In this document: positions 10,857 through 21,753 of the stretch, piece by piece
Position numbering within the stretch: the first letter of the stretch is position 1
Layout: each line of letters begins with the position of its first letter
NCBI RefSeq assembly: GCF_001540865.1
Contig: NC_033623.1
Location: forward strand, 6,382,975 to 6,446,974
Reading direction: 5' to 3'
Source of the DNA: Ananas comosus
Taxonomy: Eukaryota > Streptophyta > Magnoliopsida > Poales > Bromeliaceae
Length of the DNA stretch: 64,000 nucleotides
The notes under the pieces: model-generated
Told to the model about the DNA's origin: nothing
Databases searched by the model: none
Seen by the model: only the letters and a program-made list of their open reading frames with translations
Position numbers and translations under genes: made by a program

Positions 10857-12310
10857 ATGCCTTTGACTCGCTTGAGAGCCGCCGGGGCGGCTGAGGCGGC
10901 GGATGCGGAGGAAGTGGGGGCCTCCGTTACTTCTGGATCTAGTGGGATCCATTAGTTGTAGGATCAGCTCGCGATGCTGACGGATTTGGTTACTCAGCAG
11001 GCTGCGGCAGCGCGACAGTAGATGAATGCCGAGCGTCGACAGGAGGACAGGATGAAGAGGTTAGAGGATTTACTACTGCGGCAGACGACCGACAGAGAGA
11101 TTCCTAATCCTATACCTACAGTACCAGACAGGGATGCGACAGTGAGAGCATAGTCACCAGTACCAGACACACCCTCCAGTAGCTCCGAGGGTAGAGCCCC
11201 GACAGGAGACAGTTGTACCACTCGTGCATGTGGCTGCGGCAGGGACAGTGTTACCTGAGATGGTGGGAGTTGAGGAGCGAGAGCGAATGATGGAGCAACT
11301 GAATAAATTTCGTCATTACACCCCTCGTATTTTTGACGGGAAAAAAGCTGATCATTGGGTGGTCGAGAAATGGCTAATGCACATGGAGAAACTGTTCTAT
11401 GATACTTTTGTTGAGGAGCGATACAGAGTTTGATTTGCGACGCACCACCTTGATGACGAGGCTTACAGGTGGTGGGTGGATATCCGTGAGGACCCCCGTG
11501 TGGATTTGTCAGCGATCACTTGGACGAGATTCAAGGAATTACTGTTGACGACCTATTTCCCGCAGAGTGTGAAGAGGCAGATGGAAAGGAATCTAAGAAA
11601 CCTGAGGCAGGGGGACAGGACAGTAGCAGAGTATGAGCGAGAGTTCTCCCGATTACTGCATTGTTTTCCTTTTGTGGTTCGAGATGATGAGGACAAGGCC
11701 CGTATTTTTGAGGTGGGTTTGCGGCCTGCGATTTTCAGATTGGTCCAGGCGTCAAACCTTTCTACTTACAGGGAAGTGGTGAACCGGGCCTTGATTGTTG
11801 AAAAAGGGGCGGAAATTATGAAGGAAAGAGACATTGTGGATCGAAGTAAAGAAAAGAGACCAGCGGCTGAGAGCAGCGGTCAGCAATCCTTTAGGAGACC
11901 ACCGAAGTATCCGAGGGGCCAGTCAGGCCAGTCGAGGGGTCGAGGTTCTTCAGCACCACGTGGAGCACCTGAGCATCGTCGACAGCCACGTTGTGTCATT
12001 TGTGGTGGGCCTCATTTTCCACAACAGTGTCCACAACGTGGGGGGCAAGTGTTTTATCTCCGGCGAGGAGGGCCACTATCGTTCAGAGTGCCCGAGAGGT
12101 TCTTCGCCTGCCCCATCATCAGCATCTGCAGCTGCATCTTCAACTCCGAGCCAGGGGACCCCGACAGCACCCTCGCAGTACAGACGACCACCGGGACAGC
12201 GGCAGTCTGAGAGTCCTCAGCAGGGTTCGAGTGGGCGTATGTATGCCGCCCAGACTGAGGAGGCCGTAGCAGCGGAGGAGGCCGTAGCAGCGGAGGAGGT
12301 CGTAGCAGTA
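10857..12310 (+). pseudogene. gag: GYP1 gag, degraded
   Basis: ATG at 10857 opens a frame like that of GYP2 gag, but TAG stops appear from 10953 on and another stop near 11431. The capsid region (about 11278-11800) keeps the gypsy gag core, including RFKELLLTTYFP and RQGDRTVAEYEREF, typical of retrotrans_gag. A frameshift near 12050 enters the nucleocapsid. Its zinc knuckle has lost one cysteine (CFISGEEGH rather than CxxC). An Ala/Glu-rich repeated linker (about 12260-12305) leads to the protease. The protein would form the virus-like particle; this copy cannot. Confidence 0.85.
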
Positions 12311-12315
12311 TCATT

Positions 12316-13431
12316 ATGCTTTATGATATTCGTGTTCGTGCATTATTTGATACTGGTGCTTCGCATTCTTTTATTGATCGGCAGTTTGCCGAGTTGCATA
12401 GCATTCATTTAGCACCTATTTTGCATCCGGGACGAGTGATCGTGCCCGACCATACCCTAGATGTTCGTGAGTTTTGCCCTCGCTGCCCAGTTCGGGTAGG
12501 CGACTGGATTATGCCAGTAGATTTACTACCACTACACAAACTAGGTGAGTTTGATGTAATATTGGGTATGGATTGGTTGACACAGTATTATGCGACTATT
12601 GATTGCACGAGCAGAACGGTGACCTTTAGGGAACGGGGTCAGCAAGAGTTTGTTTATAAGGGGTGTCAGAGTTCATTGTTTGCAATGACTATTAGCTCTT
12701 CCCGAGCACGACAGTTGATTCGGAGGGGTTGTGTAGCCTATTTGGCTAGTATTTCTGTGAGCAACGGAGAAGCCGTCAAGATTGATGATATCCCAGTTGT
12801 GCGAGAATTCGGGGATGTGTTTCCAGCTGAGTTGCCGGATATGCCACCTGATAGGAAAGTTGAGTTTGTGATAGATCTTGTCCCTGGGACTACCCCAATC
12901 TCAAAAGCACCCTATAGGATGGCACCCGCTGAATTGAAAGAGCTGAAGGCACAGTTACAAGATTTATTGGATAAGAGTTTCATTCGACCGAGTGTGTCAC
13001 CTTGGGGAGCACCGGTGTTGTTTGTTAAGAAAAAGGATGGATCTCTTCGATTGTGTGTGGATTACCGAGAAATCAACAAAGTCACAATCAAGAATAAATA
13101 TCCATTACCCAGAATCGATAATTTATTCGCTCAGCTGCAAGGATCAAAAGTGTATTCCAAGATTGATTTGCAATCAGGTTATCATCAGCTTAAGATCAAG
13201 CCTGAAGATGTTTCCAAGACCGTTTTTAGGACACGGTATAGACATTATGAATTTACAGTTATGCCTTTTGGACTCACAAATGCCCCAGCAGCCTTTATGG
13301 ATTTAATGAACCGTGTCTTTAAGCCCTATTTGGACAGGTTTGTGGTTGTATTTATCGACGATATTTTGATATATTCTCGAAGTGATGAAGAGCATGAAAA
13401 TCATTTAAGAGTGGTGTTACAAGTACTTTGA
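12316..13431 (+). pseudogene. pol: GYP1 protease and reverse transcriptase N-terminal part
   Basis: A 371-codon open stretch. The aspartic protease [10 protein letters not shown] lies near its start, with the flap-side motif [10 protein letters not shown] later. It is followed by the linker [15 protein letters not shown], the RT entry [18 protein letters not shown], the fingers/palm motif [23 protein letters not shown] and the catalytic FIDDILIYS. It ends at a TGA at 13429-13431, where a 1-nt frame change moves the remainder. All catalytic Asp residues of AP and RT are present, so this is the best-preserved part of GYP1. Confidence 0.9.
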
Positions 13432-14420
13432 GAAAAGAAACTGTTTGCAAAGAGTTAAAGAAATGCGAATTTTGGCTTCGAGAAGTAGTATTTCTGGGAC
13501 ATGTAATTACAGAGGCTGGGATTGCTGTAGATCCAAAGAAGATAGAAGCAATTAAAGATTGGCCCAGGCCGACAAATGTTACAAAGATTCGGAGTTTCCT
13601 TGGTTTGGCGGGATACTATCGAAGATTTGTGGAAGGATTTGCGAAGATGTCAACTCCTCTCACTCGACTCACTCATAAAGGAGCTAAGTTTCTGTGGAAT
13701 GAAGTCTGTGAAAGAAGCTTTCAGTAGCTGAGAGAACGGTTAACCACTGCTCCGATTCTAGCATTACCTGTTGCTGGAGTGGATTATGTGATTTACAGCG
13801 ATGCGTCGCTGAATGGATTAGGGTGTGTTCTAATGCAGAATGGCAAAGTAATTGCTTATGCATCTCACCAATTAAAGGATTATGAAAAGAACTATCCTAC
13901 GCATGATCTAGAGCTGGCTGCTGTAGTTTTTGCCTTAAAGCTTTGGTGCCACTACCTCTACGGCGAGCGTTGCGAAGTTTATACAGATCATAAAAGTTTA
14001 AAGTATCTGTTTACGCAGAAAGAATTAAACTTGAGATAACGTAGATGGTTCGAGTTGCTCAAGGATTATGATTTAACCATCCTCTATCATCCAGGAAAAG
14101 CTAATGTTGTAGCAGATGCTTTAAGTCGAAAATCGACAGAAAATTTGACGATGTCGATAACTTTGCAACCACTGTTGGTAAAAGAAATGGAGCAGCTGAA
14201 TTTGGAGGTTGTAGCTCCTGATACGCCTTGGAGACTTATGTCATTGGTGGTGCAACCTACCCTGATTGATCGAATTAAAGAAAAACAAGCACACGATAAA
14301 TTTCTGCAAAAGATTCGAGCAAAGATCACTGTTGATCATGTTGGTGATTTTCGAGTGGATGATCAAGGATTGTTAAAATTCGGTGATAGACTTTGTATTC
14401 CAGCCGACTCTGCCATTAAA
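13432..14420 (+). pseudogene. pol: GYP1 RT thumb and RNase H
   Basis: Continues RT with [17 protein letters not shown] and the connection [17 protein letters not shown]. RNase H follows with [13 protein letters not shown], the [13 protein letters not shown] glutamate and [12 protein letters not shown], giving the D-E-D set. It is interrupted by TAG at about 13725 and TAA at about 14037. The tether [15 protein letters not shown] follows. Confidence 0.85.
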
Positions 14421-15697
14421 GAATAAATTTTAAAAGAAGCACATCAGGCACCATATACTTTGCATCCTAGAAGTACGAAGATGTATAAAGATTTGAAGTT
14501 AACTTACTGGTGGCCTGGAATGAAAAAGGAAGTTGCATATTTTGTGGCCAAGTGCTTAACCTGTCAGCAGGTTAAAGCTAAACATCGACTTCCTGTGGGA
14601 AAACTACAAAATTTACCCATACCAGTGTGGAAGTGGGAGAGGATCACTATGGTTTTATTATTGGATTACCTCGCTCACAGGCAGGTCACGATGCTATTTG
14701 GGTAATTGTGGATAGATTGACCAAATCTGCCCACTATATTCCGATTCATACGTTTTGGTCGGGGCAGAGACTCGCACAAGTATATCTTAATGAAATTGTG
14801 CGATTACACGGAGTACCTGCTTCTGTTGTTTCAGATCGAGACACTCGATTCGTTTCACATTTATGGAGGAATTTATAGGAGGCTGTGGGTACCCGATTGG
14901 ATTTTAGTACTACTTTTCACTCTCAGAGTGACGGGCAGTCCGAGCGCACCATCCAGACTCTTGAGGATATGTTGCGTGGCTGTGTGATTGATTACCAAGG
15001 CAGTTGGCCACAATTCCTACCAATGGCTGAATTTGCTTATAACAATAGTTATCAAGCAAGTATTCAAATGGCATCGTTTGAAGCTCTTTATGGTAGAAAA
15101 TGTAAATCACCACTTCATTGGAGTGAAGTGGGGGAAAGACTAGTCTTGGGTCCAAATGTGTTACAGGAAGCCGAAGCTAAAGTTCGACTTGCACGGGAAC
15201 GTTTACTGACAGCTCAAAGTCGACAAAGGAGCTATGCGGATAAACGTCGACGAGAACTGGAATTTCACGTTTGCGATCATGTATTCCTGAAAGTTTCACC
15301 GACAAAGGGAGTTAAGAGATTTGGAATTTGAGGAAAACTAAGTCCTCGGTTTATTGGACCGTACGAAGTGTTGGAGCGGATAGGCCCCATAGCGTATCGG
15401 TTTGCTTTGCCGCCGAACCTATCGGGAGTACATAATGTGTTTCATGTATCTACACTGCGGAAGTATGTTTTTGATCCGACCCACATATTGGAAAGTACTC
15501 CAGTGGATTTACGAGAGGATTTGAGCTTTGAGGAGTATCCAGTGAGAATCCTAGCTCATAAAGTGAAACGGCTTCGAAACCGTGAGATACCCTATGTAAA
15601 GATCCTTTGGAGCAATAAGGATGAACGAGAAGCCACTTGGGAGCTGGAGAGTACAATGCAAGAGCATTATCCTTATCTATTCTCGACGGAATCTTGA
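14421..15697 (+). pseudogene. pol: GYP1 integrase with C-terminal chromodomain
   Basis: An HHCC zinc finger (ending CLTCQQVK) is followed by the DDE core: [27 protein letters not shown] and [17 protein letters not shown]. The GPY-type module FIGPYEVLERIG comes next, then a chromodomain-like tail with IPYVKILWSNKDEREATWE. A frameshift near 14650 and stops near 14876 and 15329 disrupt it. The chromodomain marks the chromovirus branch; in that family it targets insertion to particular chromatin. Confidence 0.85.
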
Positions 15698-15737
15698 GGT
15701 AAAGTATTTACAAGTTTCGCGGACGAAACTTCTTTTT

Positions 15738-15749
15738 AGGAGGGGAGAA
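15738..15749 (+). other. GYP1 polypurine tract
   Basis: AGGAGGGGAGAA immediately before TGTAAT, the first six bases of the GYP1 3' LTR. GYP2 inserted right after those six bases. Confidence 0.85.
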
Positions 15750-15905
15750 TGTAATTGTAACACACTGGACCTTTGCAAATTGCGAGGTTCGAGTGTTTGA
15801 TGTGTACTCCGAACTTTTCCACACTTGGTGGAAGGCCGTAGATGGTATTCCGGCCTAAAAGCTCGATCTCTAGAGTTTTGGCATGTCCTGAGAGTTTTAA
15901 CTCTC

Positions 15906-16113
15906 GGGGACCGGTCCCTGATGTGAGAGACCGGTCCCCTCAGCTCAGTGTTGCGGCAGCTGGCGAGGCAACCGGTCCCTGGCATGCGAGACCGGTCCCC
16001 GAGCGCGTCTGCGCGGGGAGAGACCGGTCCCGCGCAGGGAGAGACCGGTTCCCGAACGTTGGATTTTCGGGGCAGGCTGAGAGACCGGTCCCAAGTCGGG
16101 GAGACCGGTCCCT
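15906..16113 (+). promoter_or_regulatory. ACCGGT palindrome array in GYP2 U3
   Basis: Eight exact ACCGGT cores in about 210 bp, mostly GGGACCGGTCCC or GAGACCGGTCCC, in loose pairs 15-35 bp apart. The array is 150 bp from the LTR start and ends about 80 bp before the TATA box. It is repeated in the 3' LTR (about 26299-26506), with two cores there mutated to ACTGGT and ACCAGT. Confidence 0.75.
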
Positions 16114-16194
16114 CTGGGCGAAAACTGCCCAGATCGGGCTGATGTGAATTTGAGTTTTTGATGGGCTTTTCTGGATTTTGTTGCACTAGATGGT

Positions 16195-16202
16195 CTATAT
16201 GG
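16195..16202 (+). promoter_or_regulatory. Predicted TATA box of GYP2 LTR
   Basis: CTATATGG followed by a C/T-rich stretch. Equivalent TATATGG sites sit in the 3' LTR (26588), soloC (22193), fragF (32786) and the GYP3 LTR (38613); soloH has TATATAGG at 44091. Confidence 0.6.
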
Positions 16203-16646
16203 CCCTTTCACTCTCTTCCCTCCTCATTTCTCCCCTTCACACCCATTCTAGAGAGAGAAGAAGAGAGGGAGAAGGAGAGGAAGAAGAAGGAGAATGAGAG
16301 GTTCTTGCTTGGAGGCCTTGGAGCACTATCTTCTTCCTCATTTCTCACCTTTTGGAGGCTTGGAGCTTGCCTTTGGAGCTTGGTGGTGGACCAATCTTCA
16401 ACCTAGGAGGATTTTGGACTTGGTTTGGAGCTTCCTAGAGGTATGTGACTAGTTCTTCTCCTCTAGATTCTAATTTTGGAGCTTTTTGCTTGAAGAAACC
16501 CTGATTGGGATTCTAGGGTTAGATTTGGGGCTTTTTGGATTTGAGGCCTTTGAAATCTAATTGATGGGTTTGGAACCTTTAATTAGGTTGGATTTGAAGC
16601 ACTCTTAACTCCCATTTGGAGCTTGAGAGGGGATTTCTTCACCTAG

Positions 16647-17888
16647 GTGAGTTTTTCTCCACCTTAGCCTATGTTGCTTATTGATTGAGCTTAGGGTTGA
16701 TCGTAAGATTTGTTTGACCCTTGTTCCTACATCTTTAGGGTGCTGGGAGACTAGTCGACACCTTCGTCGGGGCTTACAAAGGGTTTTGGCATCATCGGTG
16801 GGTTTGGCTTCATGAACACGGGGCAAAATGGCCCATAAGTTTTCTATACTTGTCGTAAAGTATTTTTGAATGCAAATCCATACTAAATATGAATTATGTG
16901 AATTTTAGAACACTTGAAATGCATGCCTTATGTATTCATGAAATTGCACTCTATATAGTAGAGCTATATGTGTGACTGCATGCATTGTGAAAGGTGGATA
17001 GCTTTGTAAGTTGAGAACATGTCTCCTATGTTTGAAATGAGTAGAATTATGTATTCATGAACATAGATACCATGCTTGGACTCATTGAACAATAGTGTCA
17101 TGAAGGGGCACTTGAAACTAGTAAACTATGAAAATGCAACATAGAGACATAGTGATAGGCCATTATAACGACTATATTCCATGTTAGAGACATGACGACA
17201 TAATGATAGGCCTTTGTGACATTCGATATATTCCATGTTCTTAGACATGAGGACTTGAGACTTGAGACAGACTTATACGCATGCTTGCCATTGTGCTAAT
17301 TCGCACATGCTTGTGAGGGTCGCTCCCTACAAGCCGGCACTCCGGAGTTGGCCATCGCGATACGTTCGCCGTGCGGGATTGGGCGCGGAAGTGGATTGCT
17401 GTGGGAAAGGCTCATCCCTAAGGTGGGGATGTTGACTACCACGGGGCCATTAGGCACGGTAAAGCCAGACAGCCGTCGGATGGGTCTTATGCCAAAAAGC
17501 CTTCGGGTGGGTCTTATCAAAGTTGAACTGTAAACAATTAAAGTGACAAGTGACATTGACTAGAATAGTAAACAATGACATCTTTACTACCTACATTGTG
17601 GACATTGGATTAGTTGCATATTTATGCATTTGCATGTTGGATACTCTTGTGCACATACTTGTAGTAACTGCCTTCTTACTTATGCAAATCATGCTAAGTA
17701 GAGATATCATGGTTGAATAGTATTCATATTTATTTCCTAGTTGTTCTTATCGCTTTGGCTTATACTTGTACACTGACCCACTTTTGTAGTTTTGGGCCTA
17801 GTGGCGCATTTCACTGAAGTCAGTAATTGCCCACTGGAAACTATTATTTAATAGTTCTCACGCCTCTGTTCCTATGTTTTCTTTTCAG
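16647..17888 (+). other. Predicted intron inside GYP2 LTR leader
   Basis: The donor AG|GTGAGTTTTT at 16647 is a near-perfect U1 match, and the acceptor TTTTCTTTTCAG|AG ends at 17888. An alternative donor AG|GTATGT lies at 16441. The 3' LTR has the same pair (27040 to 28284) and soloC has 22647 to 24077. Whether it is spliced is inference. Confidence 0.35.
17835..17860 (+). other. Conserved LTR hairpin (GYP2 5' LTR)
   Basis: TGGAAACTATT, loop ATTT, AATAGTTCTCA. The 3' LTR copy (28231-28256) reads TGAGAGCTATT with the same 3' arm, where one pair becomes G.U. It lies 28 nt before the acceptor-like CAG. Confidence 0.65.
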
Positions 17889-18292
17889 AGCCTTCGGCAC
17901 CAGCGGAGGCACGGGATCGCGGCAAGGGTGTCGCATAGATAGCTCGGGAGAGAGTCCGTTTTGCGATAAGTGGTTACTCCTTCTTTTGTTTGTGTTAGAG
18001 AGAGGGAGAGTTTTTGCACCATGTATAGAGAGACCACCTTGTATTCAGATTAGTACTTGCTTTGGGACTTCTTTTGTATTATCTTATGTTTTACCTAGCG
18101 GATTATCAGCTTTATGATCTTCTTCTTGTTGTAGCACTTCGTAGTATTTTGCCCTGATACACTTAGATGCTTTCCCCTTTATTGCTTTATTTACCGCTTT
18201 ATTTTAGACGCCTTATATGTTTTAGACGTACGGCGGGTCTGGACACGCGCCGGGTGGGCTTCCGCTGGGTGCCGGGGCGTGGTAGATTAGTT

Positions 18293-18304
18293 TAGTATCA
18301 GAGC
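18293..18304 (+). other. GYP2 primer binding site, mutated
   Basis: TAGTATCAGAGC instead of TGGTATCAGAGC, 8 nt after the LTR end. One base next to the tRNA 3' CCA pairing end is changed, which may reduce priming. Confidence 0.75.
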
Positions 18305-18622
18305 CTAGGGTTGAGTCCTAGTGGACCTAGCAAACCTTAGGCCGGTTGGACTATAGGAAATAGGCTCGTGAGAGACGAGGTCTATTTGACCTGTAAGCGA
18401 AAGTATCTCGATTGGGTATTTTGGATAACTCTAGGAAGTAGAGTTAAATCGAAGTGTGTAGCTCCTAACTTCACGGAGGGTTACGTTGGCGGTCGACAAC
18501 GTAACATCGGGAGTTAGTAGTGAAGCACACTTCCTTTCTTTTTCCTGATTTGGGTATTATCTTTGAGTAGGGATGCGATAGCGTAGGTTTGCTAACTTAC
18601 GCTTTTATGATGTTGTAGTGCG

Positions 18623-19183
18623 ATGCCGACCACACGCTCCCAATCTGCTGGAGCGAAAAACGCGGCAAATCTGGAGGAGGTCGAGACCTCCGCTACCTCC
18701 GGATCCAGCGAGGTCCGTGAGCGGAGGAGCCAGCTGGCAACTCTCACCGACTTGGTGACGCAGCAGGCAGAGGCGGCCCGACAGCAGACTGATGCGGCGC
18801 GCCGACAGGAGGCGCGGATGAAGCGCCTGGAGGACCTTCTTCTACAGCAGGCGGCAGCTTCCAGGAAGACCCAGGCCCCTACACCGCCAGCACCAGTCGT
18901 GGATGTTGCACCGAGAGCACCGTCCCCTGCGCCCAGTTCGTCGCGAGCGGCGCCCGTAGCTGCGCCTCAGGAGGAGGGTTTGGCGGCACCACTTGTTCAG
19001 GCACCCCCGATTGGAGCTGTTTTCCCTGTGTTGGTTGAGGGGGCGGAGTGGGACCGGCTGATGGAGCGCCTTAATGAGTTCAGGATGTGCAGCCCCAGGA
19101 TTTTCGATGGCAAGAAGGTCGACACTGGATCGTGGAAAAGTGGTTGATGCATATGGAGAAGCTCTTCCGCGATACCTTCGTGG
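18623..19183 (+). pseudogene. gag: GYP2 gag, N-terminal part
   Basis: ATG at 18623 starts an open 174-codon frame. A Gln/Ala-rich helical stretch (about residues 40-80, likely coiled coil) is followed by a Pro/Ala linker and the start of the capsid domain, ending near 19147. A frameshift at about 19123 and a gap of about 60 nt relative to GYP1 separate it from the next frame at 19184. This is the clearest view of the gag start in the family. Confidence 0.85.
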
Positions 19184-20860
19184 TTGGATCTCCAGGAGAA
19201 CCCCAGCACTGATTTGGCAGCTATCGCGTGGAAGAAGTTCAAGGAGCTTCTACTGGCGCACTACTTCCCGATCAGCGTCAAGCGCAAGATGGAGCAGGAT
19301 CTGCGCAACTTGCGCCAAGGTGATCGGACTATGGCCGAGTACGAGCGGGAGTTTTCTCGGCTTCTGCATTGCGTGCCCTTCGTCGTGCGGGACGACGAGG
19401 ACAAGGCCCGCATTTTCGAGCGAGGGTTGCGACCGTCGATCTACCGATTCGTTCAATCGTCTAACCTCCAAACCTACCGGGAGGTGGTGGATCGCGCGCT
19501 CATAGTGGAGAGCGGCGCAGCAGAGGTCCAGGAGCGACGAGAGGCCATGGACAAAGTCAAGGCCAAGAGGCCTGTGGCTGAGGGTGCGAGCCAGACGCAC
19601 TCTAGGAGGCCGCCGAAGCACCCTAAGAGCCAGCAGCGTGGACGTGGCTCAGCAGCGCAGCGAGGTGGATCTCACCGACGCCGGCCCTCCCCGTGTGTGA
19701 TCTGTGGTGGTCTTCATCACCCACTGCAGTGCCCACAGCGGGCGAGCAGGTGCTTCCAGTGTGGCCAGGAGGGCCACGTGCGGACTGAGTGCCCGAGAGG
19801 TTCTTCACCGGCACCGTCGACTGCATCGGCACCGGCTCTACCAGCCGCCAGCCACGGGACTCCGTCGACACAGTACCAGCCTGGGCGGCCACCCGTCCAG
19901 CGGCAAAGTGAGGGATTTTGGCAGGCCCCAAGTGGGCGTTTGTATGCCGCTCAGACTGAGGAGGCAGCAGCAGCCGAGGATGTGGTTGCAGGTATCATTT
20001 TACTTGATGGCATTAGAGTTCGTGTTTTATTTGATACCGGTGCATCGTATTTATTTATAGATCGGCTGTTTGCCGAGTTGCATGGCATCCCTTTGGTTTC
20101 TTTGTTGCATCCGGGACATGTTGTAGTACCCGACCACACTTTGGATATTAGAGAGTATTGCCCTAGTTGCCCTGTTCGGGTAAGAGATTGGATCATGCCC
20201 GTGGATTTGCTAGCCCTGCGCAAGCTAGGGGATTTCGATGTGGTCTTGGGTATGGATTGGCTAACCAAGTATTATGCCACAATAGATTGTAAGAATCGCA
20301 CAGTTACTTTTAGAGAACCGGGCCAGACTGAGGTTGTGTTTAGAGGATGCCGAAGTTCGCTTTTTGCGACGTCGATCAGCTCGTCTCGAGCTAGGCAGCT
20401 GATCAGTCGAGGATGTGTAGCCTACTTGGCTAGCGTTGTGTTGAGGGGTGAGGATGACACCCCTAGGATTGAGGATATCCCGGTGGTACGGGAGTTCCAG
20501 GACGTGTTTCCAGCTGAGTTACCGAGTATACCGCCCGATAGGGAGATCGAGTTTGTGGTGGATCTTATCCCTGGGACTACCCTAGTCTCGAAGGCACCCT
20601 ATAGGATGGCACCGGCGGAACTGAAGGAGCTGAGGGCACAGCTACAGGATTTGTTGGACAAAGGCTTCATTCGACCGAGCGTCTCACCGTGGGGGGCGCC
20701 AGCTCTGTTCGTCAAGAAAAAGGACGGATCACTTCGCCTGTGTGTGGACTATCGTGAACTTAATAAAGTCACGATCAAGAATAAGTATCCGTTGCCTAGG
20801 ATCGATTACTTGTTTGACCAGCTCCAGGGATCTAGTGTGTATTTCAAGATCGACTTGTAG
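19184..20860 (+). pseudogene. gag-pol: GYP2 gag C-terminus, protease and RT N-terminal part
   Basis: An uninterrupted 558-codon frame. The capsid core contains [11 protein letters not shown] and [14 protein letters not shown]. The nucleocapsid has an intact CCHC knuckle ([14 protein letters not shown], about 19750-19795). The aspartic protease [10 protein letters not shown] lies near 20035, and the RT entry runs to YFKIDL. It ends in TAG at 20858-20860, where the homologues have CAG (Gln) within DLQSGYHQ. Gag and pol lie in a single frame, as usual for this chromovirus group. One substitution separates this frame from the rest of RT. Confidence 0.92.
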
Positions 20861-21753
20861 TCGGGATACCACCAGTTAAAGATTAAACTCGAGGATGTAT
20901 CGAAAACAGCTTTTAGAACACGGTATGGACATTATGAGTTCACAGTAATGCCGTTCGAGCTTACTAACGCCCCGACAGCTTTTATGGATTTGATGAACCG
21001 TGTCTTCAAGCCTTACTTGGATAGATTTGTCGTGGTGTTCATTGACGACATTTTTGTTTATTCCCGAAGTGACGCAGATCACGAGGAGCATCTGAGGCTT
21101 ATACTTCAAATACTTCGGGAAAAGGAGCTTTATGCCAAGTTGAGAAAGTGTGAATTTTGGCTTCGAGAGGTAGCCTTCCTTGGACATTTGATATCGGGAT
21201 CAAGTATAGCCGTGGATCCTAAGAAGATTGAAGCAATCAAGGATTGGCCGAGACCGACGAGTGTCACGAAAATATGGAGTTTCCTTGGATTGGCCGGTTA
21301 CTACCGGAGATTTGTTGAGGGGTTCGCTAAGCTCTCTACTCCCCTCACGAGGCTCACGCACAAAGGTGTCAAGTTCATTTGGAATGATGCATGCGAGAGA
21401 AGCTTCCAAGAGTTGAAGCAAAGATTGACGACCGCCCCGATCCTAACCCTGCCGGTGACTGGAGCAGGGTATGTGATTTACAGTGATGCATCTCTTAATG
21501 GATTGGGCTGTGTGTTGATGCAAGATGGTAAGGTGATCGCGTATGCTTCGCGCCAACTGAAGGAATATGAAAAGAATTACCCTACGCATGATTTGGAGTT
21601 GGCGGCCGTAATCTTCGCATTGAAGTAATGGCGCCACTACTTATAAGGCGAGCGGTGTAAAGTATATACGGATCACAAGAGCTTGAAATATTTGTTCACT
21701 CAGAAGGAGTTGAACTTGAGGCAGTGCAGATGGTTGGAGCTACTCAAGGATTA
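20861..21753 (+). pseudogene. pol: GYP2 RT palm/thumb and RNase H, to the soloC insertion
   Basis: Open from the TAG at 20858 to a TAA at 21626-21628 that replaces a Leu or Trp codon. It contains [12 protein letters not shown] (Gly to Glu change in the usual FGLTNAP), the catalytic [23 protein letters not shown] and RNase [15 protein letters not shown] second stop lies near 21644. It is cut at 21753 by soloC and resumes in frame at 24465 after the GATTA duplication. Confidence 0.88.

Larger units (their letters stand above)
15756..18284 (+). repeat. GYP2 5' LTR (2529 bp)
   Basis: Begins TGTAACACACTGG. Its last bases read CGTGGTA where the 3' LTR has CGTGACA, so the 5' LTR terminus is mutated. 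In order it has the ACCGGT array, TATA box, pyrimidine then purine-rich leader, AG|GTATGT and AG|GTGAGT donor-like sites, the CCGGAG box at 17325-17353, the hairpin at 17835-17860 and a CAG acceptor-like site ending at 17888. Confidence 0.9.
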
